Shown here: positions 50,563 to 59,448 of the stretch, piece after piece
Position numbering within the stretch: position 1 is the stretch's first letter
Layout of the letters: every line of letters starts with the position of its first letter
NCBI RefSeq assembly: GCF_013201035.1
Contig: NZ_CP053707.1
Location: 868,001-932,000, forward strand
Origin: Arthrobacter sp. NEB 688
GTDB lineage: Bacteria; Actinomycetota; Actinomycetes; Actinomycetales; Dermatophilaceae
Length of the DNA stretch: 64,000 nt
Direction of reading: 5' to 3'
Translations under genes and position numbers: made by a program
The notes under the pieces: generated by a model
What the model was told of the DNA's origin: nothing
Database searches by the model: none
Seen by the model: only the letters and a program-made list of their open reading frames with translations

Positions 50563-51984
50563 ATGAGCACGCGCAGGACCCTGCTGCTGACCGCCGCCGT
50601 GGCGGTCCCGCTGGCGCTGGGGGGCGCCGGCACCGCGTACGCCGCCCACTACCAGGACCGCGCGCTGCCCGGCAGCAGCGTCGGCGGCGTCGACGTCGCG
50701 GGGATGACCCGCGCCGAGCTGACCGAGGCCTTGCGGCAGCGGGCGCAGGCCCTGCGCGTCACGGTCGACTCCGGGGACGCCACGCGCACGACCACGCCGG
50801 CCGACCTCGGCTACCGGGTCGACGTCGACGCCACCGTCGACGCCGTGCTCGCCGCCGACCACCGCTCGTGGTCCTCCTACGCCCGCTCGCTCGTCTCGCG
50901 CCACGACGTCGCGGCCGTCGTCACGACCGACGACGCCACCGTGCAGCGCACCGTCGCCGGCCTCGTCGGCGCCGCCGGCGAGAAGGGTCGCGACGCGCAG
51001 GTGCGCCTGGCCTCCTCGAAGAAGTCCTTCACCGTCGTCCCCGCCGTCGCCGGCCGCACCGTCGACCCCGCGAGCTTTCAGGACGTCGTCGAGCGCGCGA
51101 CCCGGGCGATGCGGCCCGTCACCGCGCACGTCGACTTCGTCGAGCGCACCCCGGCCGTCACGACCGCGAAGGCCCGCGAGGTCGCCGCCGCCGCGAACGC
51201 GGTCGCGCACACCTCGGTGAGCATCAGCGACGGGGACGAGAAGCACTCCGCACCGACGACGCGCAAGGCGTCGTGGGTGACCATCCCGACGACCGACGGT
51301 GTTCCCGGCACCCCGAGGGTCGACGCCGCGAAGGTCGCCGCCTGGGTCGACTCCGTCGCCGGCGCCGCGAAGCGCGAGCCGGTCACGGGCCTGCGCTACC
51401 TCGACGCCGACGGCTCGGTCCGCCGGGTCATGACCGAGGCGGTCGACGGCCGCACGGCCAGGGCCACCGACGCCCTCGCCGACGAGGTCGTCGCCGCCCT
51501 CGACAGCCACAAGGGGTACGCCGGCGCCCTGCGCTACACGACCGTCCCGGCGACGTGGGAGGAGCGCACCGTCGCCCCCGGCGCCGAGCACCTCGCCTAC
51601 CCGGCCGCGGTCGGCGAGAAGTGGATCGACGTCAACCTCGGCAAGCACACGATGACCGCCTACGTCGGTGCGAAGGTCGTCTACGGCCCGATCTCGATGG
51701 TCAACGGCTCCGCCGAGAAGCCGACCGTCACCGGGACGTTCCAGGTGTACTACAAGAACCCGCTCATGACGATGCGCGGCAGCAACGCCGACGGCACCGA
51801 CTACGAGACCCCGAACGTCCCGTGGTCCTCGTTCTTCCACCGCGGCTTCGCCCTCCACGGCGCGCCCTGGCGGGACACCTTCGGGTACTCCGCGTCGCAC
51901 GGCTGCATCAACCTGCCGGTCCCCGTCGCGAAGTGGGTCTACGACTTCGCCACGATCGGCACCACGGTCACCAGCCACTACTGA
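50563..51984 (+). CDS. L,D-transpeptidase with peptidoglycan-binding domains
   Basis: A 473-residue YkuD-family enzyme that forms 3-3 peptide cross-links in the wall. A signal/anchor helix (TLLLTAAVAVPLALGGAGTAYA) occupies about 4-26. Two PG-binding-4-type regions follow to about 330. The YkuD domain starts at VNLGKHTMTAYVG and has the catalytic pattern HG..SHGCINLP with Cys448. ATG 50563 is used; the frame extends upstream without signal. Confidence 0.92.
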   Translation: MSTRRTLLLTAAVAVPLALGGAGTAYAAHYQDRALPGSSVGGVDVAGMTRAELTEALRQRAQALRVTVDSGDATRTTTPADLGYRVDVDATVDAVLAADHRSWSSYARSLVSRHDVAAVVTTDDATVQRTVAGLVGAAGEKGRDAQVRLASSKKSFTVVPAVAGRTVDPASFQDVVERATRAMRPVTAHVDFVERTPAVTTAKAREVAAAANAVAHTSVSISDGDEKHSAPTTRKASWVTIPTTDGVPGTPRVDAAKVAAWVDSVAGAAKREPVTGLRYLDADGSVRRVMTEAVDGRTARATDALADEVVAALDSHKGYAGALRYTTVPATWEERTVAPGAEHLAYPAAVGEKWIDVNLGKHTMTAYVGAKVVYGPISMVNGSAEKPTVTGTFQVYYKNPLMTMRGSNADGTDYETPNVPWSSFFHRGFALHGAPWRDTFGYSASHGCINLPVPVAKWVYDFATIGTTVTSHY

Positions 51985-52005
51985 CCGGCGGTGTGCCGCG
52001 GCGGC

Positions 52006-52755
52006 TCAGACGAGCAGCGCCGCGGCGGCCACGGCCGAGGCGACCAGCACGGCCACGTCGAACGTGCCCTGCCCGATGCGGCGCACCGTCGCGTAGCCGA
52101 GCAGCCCGCCGGCCAGCACGAGCGGCGCGAGCACGGCCGCGCGGCCCGCGTCCGCCGGGTGCAGCAGCCCCAGCGCGACCGAGAACGGCACCTTGACGAG
52201 GTTGACGATGAGGAAGAACCAGGCGTTCGTGCCGACGAACCGTCGCTTGTCGATGCCGGACGCCGACAGGTAGAGCGTCATGACGGCGCCGGCGGCGTTG
52301 GCGGTCATCGTCGCGAAGCCGACCCCCGTCCCCGCCGCCCAGGCCACCGGGCGGCGCTCGTGGACGTCGGTGCTCGTGCCGTCGCTGCGGCGCTTGACCC
52401 ACAGCTGGAGCAGGACGAGGACGAGGAGGATGCCGCCGATGCTCCTCCGCAGCGTCGTGTCGTCGACGACCCCGAGGAAGAGCGAGCCGAGGACGAGCCC
52501 CGGCAGGACGGCCGGCAGCAGGCGGCGGATGAGCGACCAGTCGGCGTCCCGGCGGTAGTGCGCGACGGCCACGAGGTCGCCGACGACGAGCACCGCGAGG
52601 ATGGCGCCCGTCGACTGCCGGGCCGGCAGCACCGACGCGAAGATCGCGACCGAGACGACCGCCAGGCCGCCGAGCGCCGTCTTGGAGTAGCCGATGACGA
52701 GCGCCGCGAGGGCCATGAGGCCGGCCGCGACGAGGCCACCACCGAGCAGGTCCAC
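52006..52755 (-). CDS. TauE/SafE-family membrane permease
   Basis: A 249-residue protein with seven to eight hydrophobic segments in the TauE/SafE pattern (GYSKTALGGLAVVSVAIFAS near the start; GFATMTANAAGAVMTLYL in the second half). The family is linked to export of sulfite, sulfoacetate or other small anions; the substrate cannot be told here. GTG 52755 is preceded by TAGCGT and seven bases. The 3' end converges on the L,D-transpeptidase gene 21 bases away. Confidence 0.85.
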   Translation of the reverse strand: MDLLGGGLVAAGLMALAALVIGYSKTALGGLAVVSVAIFASVLPARQSTGAILAVLVVGDLVAVAHYRRDADWSLIRRLLPAVLPGLVLGSLFLGVVDDTTLRRSIGGILLVLVLLQLWVKRRSDGTSTDVHERRPVAWAAGTGVGFATMTANAAGAVMTLYLSASGIDKRRFVGTNAWFFLIVNLVKVPFSVALGLLHPADAGRAAVLAPLVLAGGLLGYATVRRIGQGTFDVAVLVASAVAAAALLV

Positions 52756-52762
52756 CGCCCGG

Positions 52763-52768
52763 ACGCTA
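52763..52768 (-). promoter_or_regulatory. -10 box of TauE-like gene (leaderless)
   Basis: TAGCGT on the minus strand, seven bases, GTG 52755. Confidence 0.45.
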
Positions 52769-52785
52769 CCGGGCGGCGGGCGGCA

Positions 52786-53271
52786 TCAGCGGCTGCCGAA
52801 GTCCTGCGTCCAGTAGATGTAGTAGTCGCCGCTGCCCTGCGAGACGCCGACGCCGATCGCCTTGTTCGAGCAGCTGAGGATGTTCTTGCGGTGGCCGCTG
52901 CTGTTCATCCACGAGTCGACGACCGCCTTGGCGGTGCGCTGGCCGGCGGCGATGTTCTCGGCCGAGCCGTACTGGTACCCGGTGGCCCGGATGCGGTCCC
53001 ACGGCGAGCGGCCGTCCTTCGAGGTGTGGCTGAAGTAGTTCTTCGTCCGCATGTCGTAGCTGTGCGCCTGGGCGGCCTTGCGCAGCGCCTCGCTCGCGCG
53101 CAGGGGCGAGCACCCGACCTTCGCGCGCTCGGCGTTGACGCGGGTGATGACCTCCTGGGCCAGCGGCTGCATCGCGGCCTGGGCCGGTGCGGCGGTGGCG
53201 ACGGCGCCGACGGCGAGCGGGGCCGCGAGGGCGGCGGCGAGGAGGGGGCGGACGGGCAGGGAACGGGGCAT
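52786..53271 (-). CDS. Secreted CAP-domain protein
   Basis: A 161-residue exported protein. The signal peptide MPRSLPVRPLLAAALAAPLAV ends near AQAA at about residue 33. A CAP/SCP domain fills the rest, with LRKAAQAHSYDMRTKNYFSHTS, ENIAAGQ and VVDSWMNSSGHRKNILS, whose His, Glu and His residues form the usual CAP cavity. Bacterial CAP proteins of this size resemble YkwD; function is unclear. ATG 53271 is chosen because it starts the signal peptide; the open frame upstream lacks signal. Confidence 0.88.
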   Translation of the reverse strand: MPRSLPVRPLLAAALAAPLAVGAVATAAPAQAAMQPLAQEVITRVNAERAKVGCSPLRASEALRKAAQAHSYDMRTKNYFSHTSKDGRSPWDRIRATGYQYGSAENIAAGQRTAKAVVDSWMNSSGHRKNILSCSNKAIGVGVSQGSGDYYIYWTQDFGSR

Positions 53272-53387
53272 CGCGAGACCTCGGGGGTGGTCGCGCCGGG
53301 AGGGCGCTGGGTGACAGAGGGGCGCGCCGGACAGGGGTGACGGCGCCCGGCCACCATGCCACGGCCGGTGGGGCGGCCGCACGACGG

Positions 53388-53427
53388 ACGGGTGAGGGGT
53401 CGGCCGACCGGCCGACCCCTCACCCGT
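53388..53427 (-). terminator. Terminator of the desaturase operon
   Basis: ACGGGTGAGGGGTCGGCCG and its exact complement with a 2-base loop form a 40-bp palindrome, 15 bases after the desaturase stop. Confidence 0.85.
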
Positions 53428-53442
53428 GCTGCGGTGCCCTGC

Positions 53443-54738
53443 TCAGCGGCGGGACTTCCGGCGGCGCTGGGCCTTCTTGAGCTCGAGGCGGACGATGTCG
53501 CGGCGACGACGGCCCTCGACCTTGTTCGGCAGCGAGAGCTCGACGACCTTCCAGTACACCGACGCCGCCTGCTTCCAGAGGCTGCCGGTGACGTAGGGCA
53601 GCTCGTGGCGCTCCATGAGGTCGCGGATCTGCGGGGCGATCTCGGCGTACCGGTTGCTCGGCATGTCCGGGAAGAGGTGGTGCTCGATCTGGTGGCTGAG
53701 GTTGCCGGTCATCACGTGCATCGCCTTGGTGCCCGAGATGTTGCCGGAGCCGAGCATCTGGCGCAGGTACCACTCACCACGGGTCTCGCCGTCGATCGAG
53801 GTCTTCTCGAAGGTGGAGATGCCGGGCGGGAAGTGCCCGCAGATGATGACGGTGTTCGTCCAGACGTTGCGCACGAGGTTGGCGACGACGTTGGCGGTGA
53901 GCGTCGTGCGCGCCGAGCCGGTGGCGGCCGACAGGGCCGGGTGGACGAGGTAGTCCTTGGTCGCCTGGCGGCGGATCTTCGCGAGGACCTCGTCGCGGTT
54001 CTTGCGGAACTCGGCCTTGTCCTCGTCGCTCAGGCGGTGCTTCTTCGCGAGGTAGGCGCCGAGCTCGAGGTCGTACGCCGCGATGGAGTACTCGAAGAGC
54101 AGCGCGTTGCCCACGTGCCAGATCGGCTGGAAGAGCGAGAAGAGGCTCCACTTCTGGTCCTCGTCGACCCGCAGGATGCCGTAGCCGAGGTCGTTGTCGC
54201 GACCGAGGACGTTCGTGAAGGTGTGGTGGATCTCGTTGTGGCTGTGCTTCCACTGGCTCGCCGGCGAGGCGTTGTCCCACTCCCACGCCATCGAGTGGAT
54301 CTTCGGGTCACGCATCCAGTCCCACTGGCCGTGCATGACGTTGTGGCCGATCTCCATGTTCTCGAGGATCTTCGCGACCGAGAGGCCGGCCGTGCCGATC
54401 CACCAGGCCGGGCGGAAGCCCTTGACCTTGACGTTGCTGAACAGCAGCGTGGCGCGCGAGCCCATCTCGAGGTAGCGCTGGACCTTGATGACCTTGCGGA
54501 TGTAGGCGGCGTCCGCCTCGCCGCGCGAGTCCATGACGTTCTTGCGCAGGGCGTCGAGCTCGTGGCCGATGCCCTCGATCTGCTCGGGGCTCAGGTGCGC
54601 GGCCGGGTTGGGGCGGCCGGACTTCTTGAGGGCGGGGCGCTGCGGGCGCGGGGTGTCGGAGGCGACGCGCAGGCGCGGGTTGATGCCGTGCGGCTTGCTG
54701 GAGCCGTGGCCGGCGGTGCGCTCGGGGGCGAGGGTCAT
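53443..54738 (-). CDS. Membrane fatty-acyl-CoA desaturase
   Basis: A 431-residue di-iron desaturase like mycobacterial DesA3, probably a stearoyl-CoA delta-9 desaturase. The three His boxes are HNVMH (in ENMEIGHNVMHGQWDW), HSHNEIHH and HQIEHH. Hydrophobic segments flank them. A basic C-terminal tail ends RRRKSRR. ATG 54738 lies just after the reductase gene on the same strand (43-base gap), so electrons come from that flavoprotein. The upstream TACG-N4-CGTA operators would control both genes. Confidence 0.92.
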   Translation of the reverse strand: MTLAPERTAGHGSSKPHGINPRLRVASDTPRPQRPALKKSGRPNPAAHLSPEQIEGIGHELDALRKNVMDSRGEADAAYIRKVIKVQRYLEMGSRATLLFSNVKVKGFRPAWWIGTAGLSVAKILENMEIGHNVMHGQWDWMRDPKIHSMAWEWDNASPASQWKHSHNEIHHTFTNVLGRDNDLGYGILRVDEDQKWSLFSLFQPIWHVGNALLFEYSIAAYDLELGAYLAKKHRLSDEDKAEFRKNRDEVLAKIRRQATKDYLVHPALSAATGSARTTLTANVVANLVRNVWTNTVIICGHFPPGISTFEKTSIDGETRGEWYLRQMLGSGNISGTKAMHVMTGNLSHQIEHHLFPDMPSNRYAEIAPQIRDLMERHELPYVTGSLWKQAASVYWKVVELSLPNKVEGRRRRDIVRLELKKAQRRRKSRR

Positions 54739-54781
54739 GAGGGGGTCCTTCCGTGGAGGGGTCGGGAGGGCGGTCGGGTGG

Positions 54782-55936
54782 TCAGAGGTCGAGCTCGCAG
54801 GAGCCCGCGACGGCGTTGACGCACGTCTGGACCGGCAGCGGCTCGTCGGACTCGTGGACGGTGACCTCGCCGGTGCGCAGGTCACGGATGGCGCCGGAGC
54901 GCATCGGCACGACGCAGCCGAAACAGATGCCCATCCGGCAGCCGCTCGGCATGAGGACGCCGGCGTCCTCGCCGGCGTCGAGGATGGCGGTGGCGCCGTC
55001 GGCCTCGACGATGCGGCTGCTGCGGGCGAAGGTGACGGTGCCGCCCTCGCCGGGCTCGACGACGCTCGGGCGGAAGCGCTCGACGTGGAGGCGCTCGGGG
55101 ACGCCGGCGTCCGCCCAGTGCTTCTCGGCGGCGTCGAGCAGCGCGGTCGGGCCGCACAGCCAGGTCTCGCGCTCGCGCCAGTCGGGGACGAGGCCGTCGA
55201 GCCGGGCGAGGTCGAGGACGCCGTGGACGTCGTCGAGGTTGAGCGAGAGGGCGAGCCGGCCGGCGGCGTGGTGCCCGGCGAGCTCGCGGTGGAAGATCAC
55301 GTCGCGCTCGCTCGGCGCGCAGTGGACGTGCGCGACGTCGGCGAGCTCGCCGAGGTGGTTGCGCAGCATCCCCATGACCGGCGTGATGCCGCTGCCGGCG
55401 GTGAGGAAGAGGACCTTGGCCGGGGCCGGGGTCGGGAGGGTGAAGTCGCCGGTCGCCTGGTCGAGCATCACGAGGGTGCCCGGGGTGGCGTGGCGCACGA
55501 GGTGGGTGCTGACCTTGCCCTCGGGGATCGCCTTGGTCGTGATGGCGACGCACCCGGCGGGGATGCCGGCCGCGGCGGTGCCGTCGGCGCGGTGGGTCAG
55601 GCTGTACGCGCGCCAGTGGCGCACGCCGTCGATGTCGACGCCGATCCGGATGTACTGGCCGGGGACGTGCCCGCGCCAGCCGCGGCCGGGCCGGATGACG
55701 ACCGTGGCGGCGTCGTCGGTCTCGGGGCGGACCTCGACGATGCGGCCGCGCAGGTCGGCGCCGGCGCGCATCGGGTCGAGGAGGTCGAGGTAGTCGGCGG
55801 GGACGAGCGGCGTGGCGAGGGCCTCGGCCACCCGGCGGGCGCCGCGGACGACGCCGCCCAGGGGTCCGTCGGTGTGCGCCCCGAGGCGCGGCCGCGTGGC
55901 CCCGCGGGGGGTCGCTCGGTCGGTGGAGATGCTCAC
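54782..55936 (-). CDS. Ferredoxin reductase with C-terminal 2Fe-2S domain (desaturase electron donor)
   Basis: A 384-residue flavoprotein like mycobacterial Rv3230c. FAD-binding motif WRAYSLTHR and NAD(P)-binding block VLFLTAGSGITPVMGML lie mid-protein. The C-terminal plant-type ferredoxin has C-X4-C-X2-C in CRMGICFGC and a fourth Cys in VQTCVNAVAG. It passes electrons from NADPH to the adjacent desaturase. GTG 55936 lies directly beside the operator array, without a ribosome binding site, so the message may be leaderless. Confidence 0.9.
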   Translation of the reverse strand: MSISTDRATPRGATRPRLGAHTDGPLGGVVRGARRVAEALATPLVPADYLDLLDPMRAGADLRGRIVEVRPETDDAATVVIRPGRGWRGHVPGQYIRIGVDIDGVRHWRAYSLTHRADGTAAAGIPAGCVAITTKAIPEGKVSTHLVRHATPGTLVMLDQATGDFTLPTPAPAKVLFLTAGSGITPVMGMLRNHLGELADVAHVHCAPSERDVIFHRELAGHHAAGRLALSLNLDDVHGVLDLARLDGLVPDWRERETWLCGPTALLDAAEKHWADAGVPERLHVERFRPSVVEPGEGGTVTFARSSRIVEADGATAILDAGEDAGVLMPSGCRMGICFGCVVPMRSGAIRDLRTGEVTVHESDEPLPVQTCVNAVAGSCELDL

Positions 55937-55937
55937 G

Positions 55938-55979
55938 TACGCAAGCGTAACCTACGCATCCGTAAGTTACGACACCGTA
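55938..55979. promoter_or_regulatory. Triple TACG-N4-CGTA operator array
   Basis: Three 12-bp inverted repeats, TACGCAAGCGTA (55938), TACGCATCCGTA (55953) and TACGACACCGTA (55968), are spaced exactly 15 bases apart. The central unit extends to a 24-bp palindrome with GTAAC/GTTAC flanks (55947-55970). A TetR-type repressor of lipid genes is the likely ligand. It lies immediately upstream of the reductase-desaturase genes. Confidence 0.7.
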
Positions 55980-56020
55980 GCCTTGCTTCTCAGCAACCGA
56001 TCAGCCACGAGGCGCCGGGT

Positions 56021-56220
56021 TCGAGGTGAAACGGGACCTTGCGGCGGTCGAGTTTCACCTCGACCCGCTGCGGAGCCCCCCGGTCGAGGTAGTCGGGGAC
56101 CGTCCGACGGCAGCCGGATACCTCGACCGACGGATCCGATCTGCACTTGTTGCGAGTTCGGCCGCTCGACACGCTGCTGGAGGGCGCGTCGAGCGGTGGA
56201 ACTCGCAATCAGTCGGGATG
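56021..56220. repeat. 200-bp three-hairpin module, copy 1
   Basis: Three successive hairpins: TCGAGGTGAAAC stem (56021-56063), CGGTCGAGGTA stem with an inner GTCGG/CCGAC (56081-56129), and a TTGCGAGTT-family palindrome (56145-56213). The module recurs at 56354-56553 with only about five differences. No gene is supported in 55980-56759; open frames here follow the repeat. Confidence 0.9.
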
Positions 56221-56353
56221 GACTTCGCGAGCATCCGCATCGTCACGGTGATGGCGGGGATGTCGGCTGGTGGCGGGGATGCATCCGCGTCCTACGCCGT
56301 CGTCCGGGTCGCCACCGTGACGGCGCGGATCTTCTGGCGCCAAGCACCCCGCG
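56221..56353. other. 133-base spacer between repeat modules
   Basis: Unique sequence between the two 200-bp modules. No convincing start signal, gene or strong hairpin seen. Together with a module it makes a 333-base period. Confidence 0.6.
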
Positions 56354-56553
56354 TCGAGGTGAAACGGGACCCCCTGGCGGTCGAGTTTCACCTCGACCCG
56401 CTGCGGAGCCCCCCGGTCGAGGTAGTCGGGGACCGTCCGACGGCAGCCGGATACCTCGACCGACGGATCCGATCTGCACTTGTTGCGAGTTCGGCCGCTC
56501 GACACGCTGCTGGAGGGCGCGTCGAGCGGTGGAACTAGCAATCAGTCGGGATG
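56354..56553. repeat. 200-bp three-hairpin module, copy 2
   Basis: Near-identical direct repeat of 56021-56220. Differences are a four-base cluster in the loop of the first hairpin (about 56371-56374) and a C-to-A change at 56537 that breaks one stem pair. Confidence 0.9.
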
Positions 56554-56558
56554 TGTCC

Positions 56559-56606
56559 GGTCGAGGTGAAAGGGGACCCTCTCGCGGTCGGGTTTCACCT
56601 CGACCC
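56559..56606. repeat. GGTCGAGGTGAAA hairpin, tandem copy 1
   Basis: GGTCGAGGTGAAA pairs with TTTCACCTCGACC, with GACC/GGTC pairing inside. Same stem as the first hairpin of the 200-bp module. Confidence 0.85.
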
Positions 56607-56622
56607 GTTGGGGCGTGCTGCG

Positions 56623-56670
56623 GGTCGAGGTGAAAGGGGACCCTCTCGCGGTCGGGTTTCACCTCGACCC
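56623..56670. repeat. GGTCGAGGTGAAA hairpin, tandem copy 2
   Basis: Identical over 48 bases to the copy at 56559, separated from it by 16 bases. Confidence 0.85.
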
Positions 56671-56707
56671 GGGCCGGATGCGGCTGCCTCCGCCGGCCGG
56701 GATGGGG

Positions 56708-56739
56708 CGACCCCCGCCGGCCGGGGCCGACGGGGGTCG
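56708..56739 (-). terminator. Terminator of the ABC transporter genes
   Basis: CGACCCCCG / CGGGGGTCG stem with a 14-base loop, 21 bases after the ATPase stop on the minus strand. Confidence 0.6.
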
Positions 56740-56759
56740 TGGTGCACGGGGGTCGCGGG

Positions 56760-58409
56760 TCAGTGGTCGCCGGCCATGAGGCGGCCGATCTCCGTCCGGT
56801 CCGCGTCCGCGGCGTCCATCTCGGCGACGACCGTGCCGCCGTGGACGACGGCGATCCGGTCCGAGAGGGAGAGGATCTCGTCGAGCTCGGCCGAGACGAG
56901 GAGCACCGCGGCCCCGGCGTCGCGGGCCTCGACGATCCGCCGGTGGATGAACTCGATCGAGCCGACGTCCACGCCGCGGGTGGGCTGCGCCGCCATGAGC
57001 AGCTTCGGCTCGAAGGACATCTCGCGCGCGACGACGACCTTCTGCTTGTTGCCGCCCGAGAGCGACCCGGCGCTCTGCCCGACCCCGCTGGAGCGGATGT
57101 CGAACTCCTCGCGCAGCTTCTCGGCGTTCTCGCGCACCGCGTCGAACTGGCGCACCCCGCCCTTGGCGTAGGGCGCCTGGTCGAACTCGTTGAGGACGAG
57201 GTTGTCGGCGATGGAGTACGACCCCACGATGCCGTGCTTCTCGCGGTCCTCGGGCACGTGGCCGATGCCGGCGTGGTGCGTCTGGTGCGGGTTGGCCTTC
57301 GTGAGGTCGAGCGAGCCGAGCGCCATCCGGCCGGAGACGACCTTGCGCATCCCGGCGAGGGCCTCGACGAGCTCGCGCTGGCCGTTGCCCTCGACGCCGG
57401 CGACGCCGACGATCTCGCCGGAGCGCACCGTCAGGCTGAAGCCGTTGACGGCGCCCAGCCCGCGGTCGTCGCGCACGTGGAGGTCCTCGACCTCGAGCAC
57501 GGTCTCGCCGGGGGTGGCCTTCGCCTTGTCGATGGACAGGACGACCTCGCGGCCGACCATCATCGTCGCGAGGCCGCGGGCGTCGGTCTCCTTCGTCGCG
57601 ACCTCGCCGACGACCTGGCCCTGGCGCAGGACGTAGACGCGGTCGGCGACGGCGAGCACCTCGCGCAGCTTGTGCGTGATGAAGACGATCGAGGTGCCGG
57701 AGTCGGCGAGCTCCTTCATGACGCCGAGCAGCTCGTCGGTCTCCTGCGGCGTGAGCACGGCGGTCGGCTCGTCGAGGATGAGGAGGTCGACCTTGCGCGA
57801 GAGCGCCTTGAGGATCTCGACGCGCTGCTGGGTGCCGACCGGCAGGTCCTCGACCGCGGAGTCGGGGTCGACCGCGAGGCCGTGCCGCTCCGAGAGCTCG
57901 CGCACGAGCCGGCGGGCCGCCTCGAGGTCGAGCACACCGCCGCCGCGGGTCGTCTCGTGGCCGAGCACCATGTTCTCGGCGACCGTCATGACGGGCACGA
58001 GCTGGAAGTGCTGGTGGACCATCCCGATGCCGCGCGCGATGGCGTCCTTCGGGTCCTTGATCGGCGTCGTGTCGCCCTTGACCGCGACCGTGCCGGTGTC
58101 CGGCGTGATGAGGCCGAAGATCTGGTTGACGAGCGTCGACTTGCCGGCGCCGTTCTCGCCGAGCAGCGCGACGATCTCGCCGCGGCGCACGCGCAGGCTG
58201 ATGTCGCGGTTGGCCCGCACCGACCCGAACGACTTCGAGAGCCCCTCGATGTCGAGGAGGACCTCGCCGACGTTGCCCTCGCCGAAGCCGGACTGCTCCG
58301 GCGGCAGCGCGAGGATCTCCTCGTTGGTGACGATGGCGGCCAGGTGCTCGGTCGAGGTGTCGTGCCCGACCGGCTGCGGGGTGCCCTCGGTGGGCGTGGG
58401 GTCGCTCAT
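56760..58409 (-). CDS. Nucleoside-type ABC transporter, dual ATPase subunit
   Basis: A 549-residue protein with two fused ABC cassettes, as in the BMP-associated nucleoside importers (YufO/NupA type) and other sugar-type systems. The first cassette has Walker A GENGAGKST (about residue 87) and LILDEPTAVLTPQE. The second has a degenerate Walker A (GVEGNGQRE) and signature LSGGNKQK. ATG 58409 overlaps the permease stop (ATGA). It energises import with the two permeases and the BMP lipoprotein encoded upstream. Confidence 0.94.
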   Translation of the reverse strand: MSDPTPTEGTPQPVGHDTSTEHLAAIVTNEEILALPPEQSGFGEGNVGEVLLDIEGLSKSFGSVRANRDISLRVRRGEIVALLGENGAGKSTLVNQIFGLITPDTGTVAVKGDTTPIKDPKDAIARGIGMVHQHFQLVPVMTVAENMVLGHETTRGGGVLDLEAARRLVRELSERHGLAVDPDSAVEDLPVGTQQRVEILKALSRKVDLLILDEPTAVLTPQETDELLGVMKELADSGTSIVFITHKLREVLAVADRVYVLRQGQVVGEVATKETDARGLATMMVGREVVLSIDKAKATPGETVLEVEDLHVRDDRGLGAVNGFSLTVRSGEIVGVAGVEGNGQRELVEALAGMRKVVSGRMALGSLDLTKANPHQTHHAGIGHVPEDREKHGIVGSYSIADNLVLNEFDQAPYAKGGVRQFDAVRENAEKLREEFDIRSSGVGQSAGSLSGGNKQKVVVAREMSFEPKLLMAAQPTRGVDVGSIEFIHRRIVEARDAGAAVLLVSAELDEILSLSDRIAVVHGGTVVAEMDAADADRTEIGRLMAGDH

Positions 58410-59446
58410 CACTGGTCCTTCTTGACGTAGGGCTGCCCGGCCGCGGCCGGCCCGCGGACCCGGCCCGCGGCCAGCGCCAGGACGACGAGCGTCGCGACGT
58501 AGGGGAGGGTGCCGAGGATCTGCGGCGCGGTGATGGCGCCGACGATGCCGTGGAAGAACCCCGTGCCCTCGCCCTGGCCGAGGCCGGACTGCTGCAGCTG
58601 GCTGGCGATCGCGTTGACGAAGCCGAAGAACAGGGCCATGACGAAGGCCCGCAGCGGCCGCCACGCGCCCATGATCATGATCGCGAGGGCGAGGAAGCCG
58701 CGCCCGGCGGTGATGCCGCGCTCGAAGGAGCTCGAGGCGTCCATCGACAGGTAGACCCCGGCGAGGCCGGCGAGCGAGCCCGCGAGCGTGACGTTGACGA
58801 TCCGCAGCCGCTCGACGTTGATGCCGGCGGTGTCGGCGGCCGACGGGTACTCGCCGACGGCGCGGGTGCGCAGGCCCCAGCGGGTGTGGAACAGCGCGAG
58901 GTGGACGACGACGACCGCGACGATGGCGACGAGCGCGATGGCGCTGCGGCCGGCGAAGAAGGTCTCGCCGATGAGCGGGATCTCCTTGAGGAGCGGGATG
59001 TCGACGTTGGGGATGACGCCCGGCAGGGTCTGGCCCGACTTGAGGTAGAAGGACGTGATGCCGGTGGCGATGATGTTGAGCACGACGCCGGCGATGATCT
59101 GGTCCATCCGCCAGCGCACGGTCGTCCACGCGAGGAACCCGCCGGCGATGAGGCCGGTGCCGATGCCCGCGAGGATCCCGACGATGATCGAGCCGCTGTA
59201 GGCGGCCCCGAAGAAGCCGGCGAACGCGGCGAGGAGCATCTGCCCCTCGATGCCGATGTTGACGACGCCGGAGCGCTCGCCGATGACGCCGACGAGGGCG
59301 GCGAGCACGAGCGGGATGGCGTAGCCCCACGCGGCGCCGAACATCGACGGCGCGATGTCGTTCTTCGCGTAGTAGAAGACGTACGAGGCGACGAGGACGG
59401 CGACGGCGATGGCCAGCGTCGTGCGGTTCTTCTGCACCCAGGCCAT
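58409..59446 (-). CDS. Nucleoside-type ABC transporter permease 2
   Basis: A 345-residue permease of the BPD_transp_2 family with about eight to ten hydrophobic segments. Typical blocks are ERSGVVNIGIEGQMLLAAFAG near residue 57 and GRGFLALAIMIMGAWRP in the second half. It pairs with the permease encoded 2 bases upstream. Its stop overlaps the ATPase start. Confidence 0.93.
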   Translation of the reverse strand: MAWVQKNRTTLAIAVAVLVASYVFYYAKNDIAPSMFGAAWGYAIPLVLAALVGVIGERSGVVNIGIEGQMLLAAFAGFFGAAYSGSIIVGILAGIGTGLIAGGFLAWTTVRWRMDQIIAGVVLNIIATGITSFYLKSGQTLPGVIPNVDIPLLKEIPLIGETFFAGRSAIALVAIVAVVVVHLALFHTRWGLRTRAVGEYPSAADTAGINVERLRIVNVTLAGSLAGLAGVYLSMDASSSFERGITAGRGFLALAIMIMGAWRPLRAFVMALFFGFVNAIASQLQQSGLGQGEGTGFFHGIVGAITAPQILGTLPYVATLVVLALAAGRVRGPAAAGQPYVKKDQ

Positions 59447-59448
59447 GG

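Noticed and set aside
55812-56633. Open frames across the repeat cluster giving duplicated peptides
   Set aside because: The 333-base repeat period is divisible by three, so open frames repeat automatically; hairpin structure and lack of start signals argue against coding.
56021-56670. CRISPR array
   Set aside because: Repeats are 48-200 bp, only two copies of each module, spacing irregular, and no cas genes nearby.
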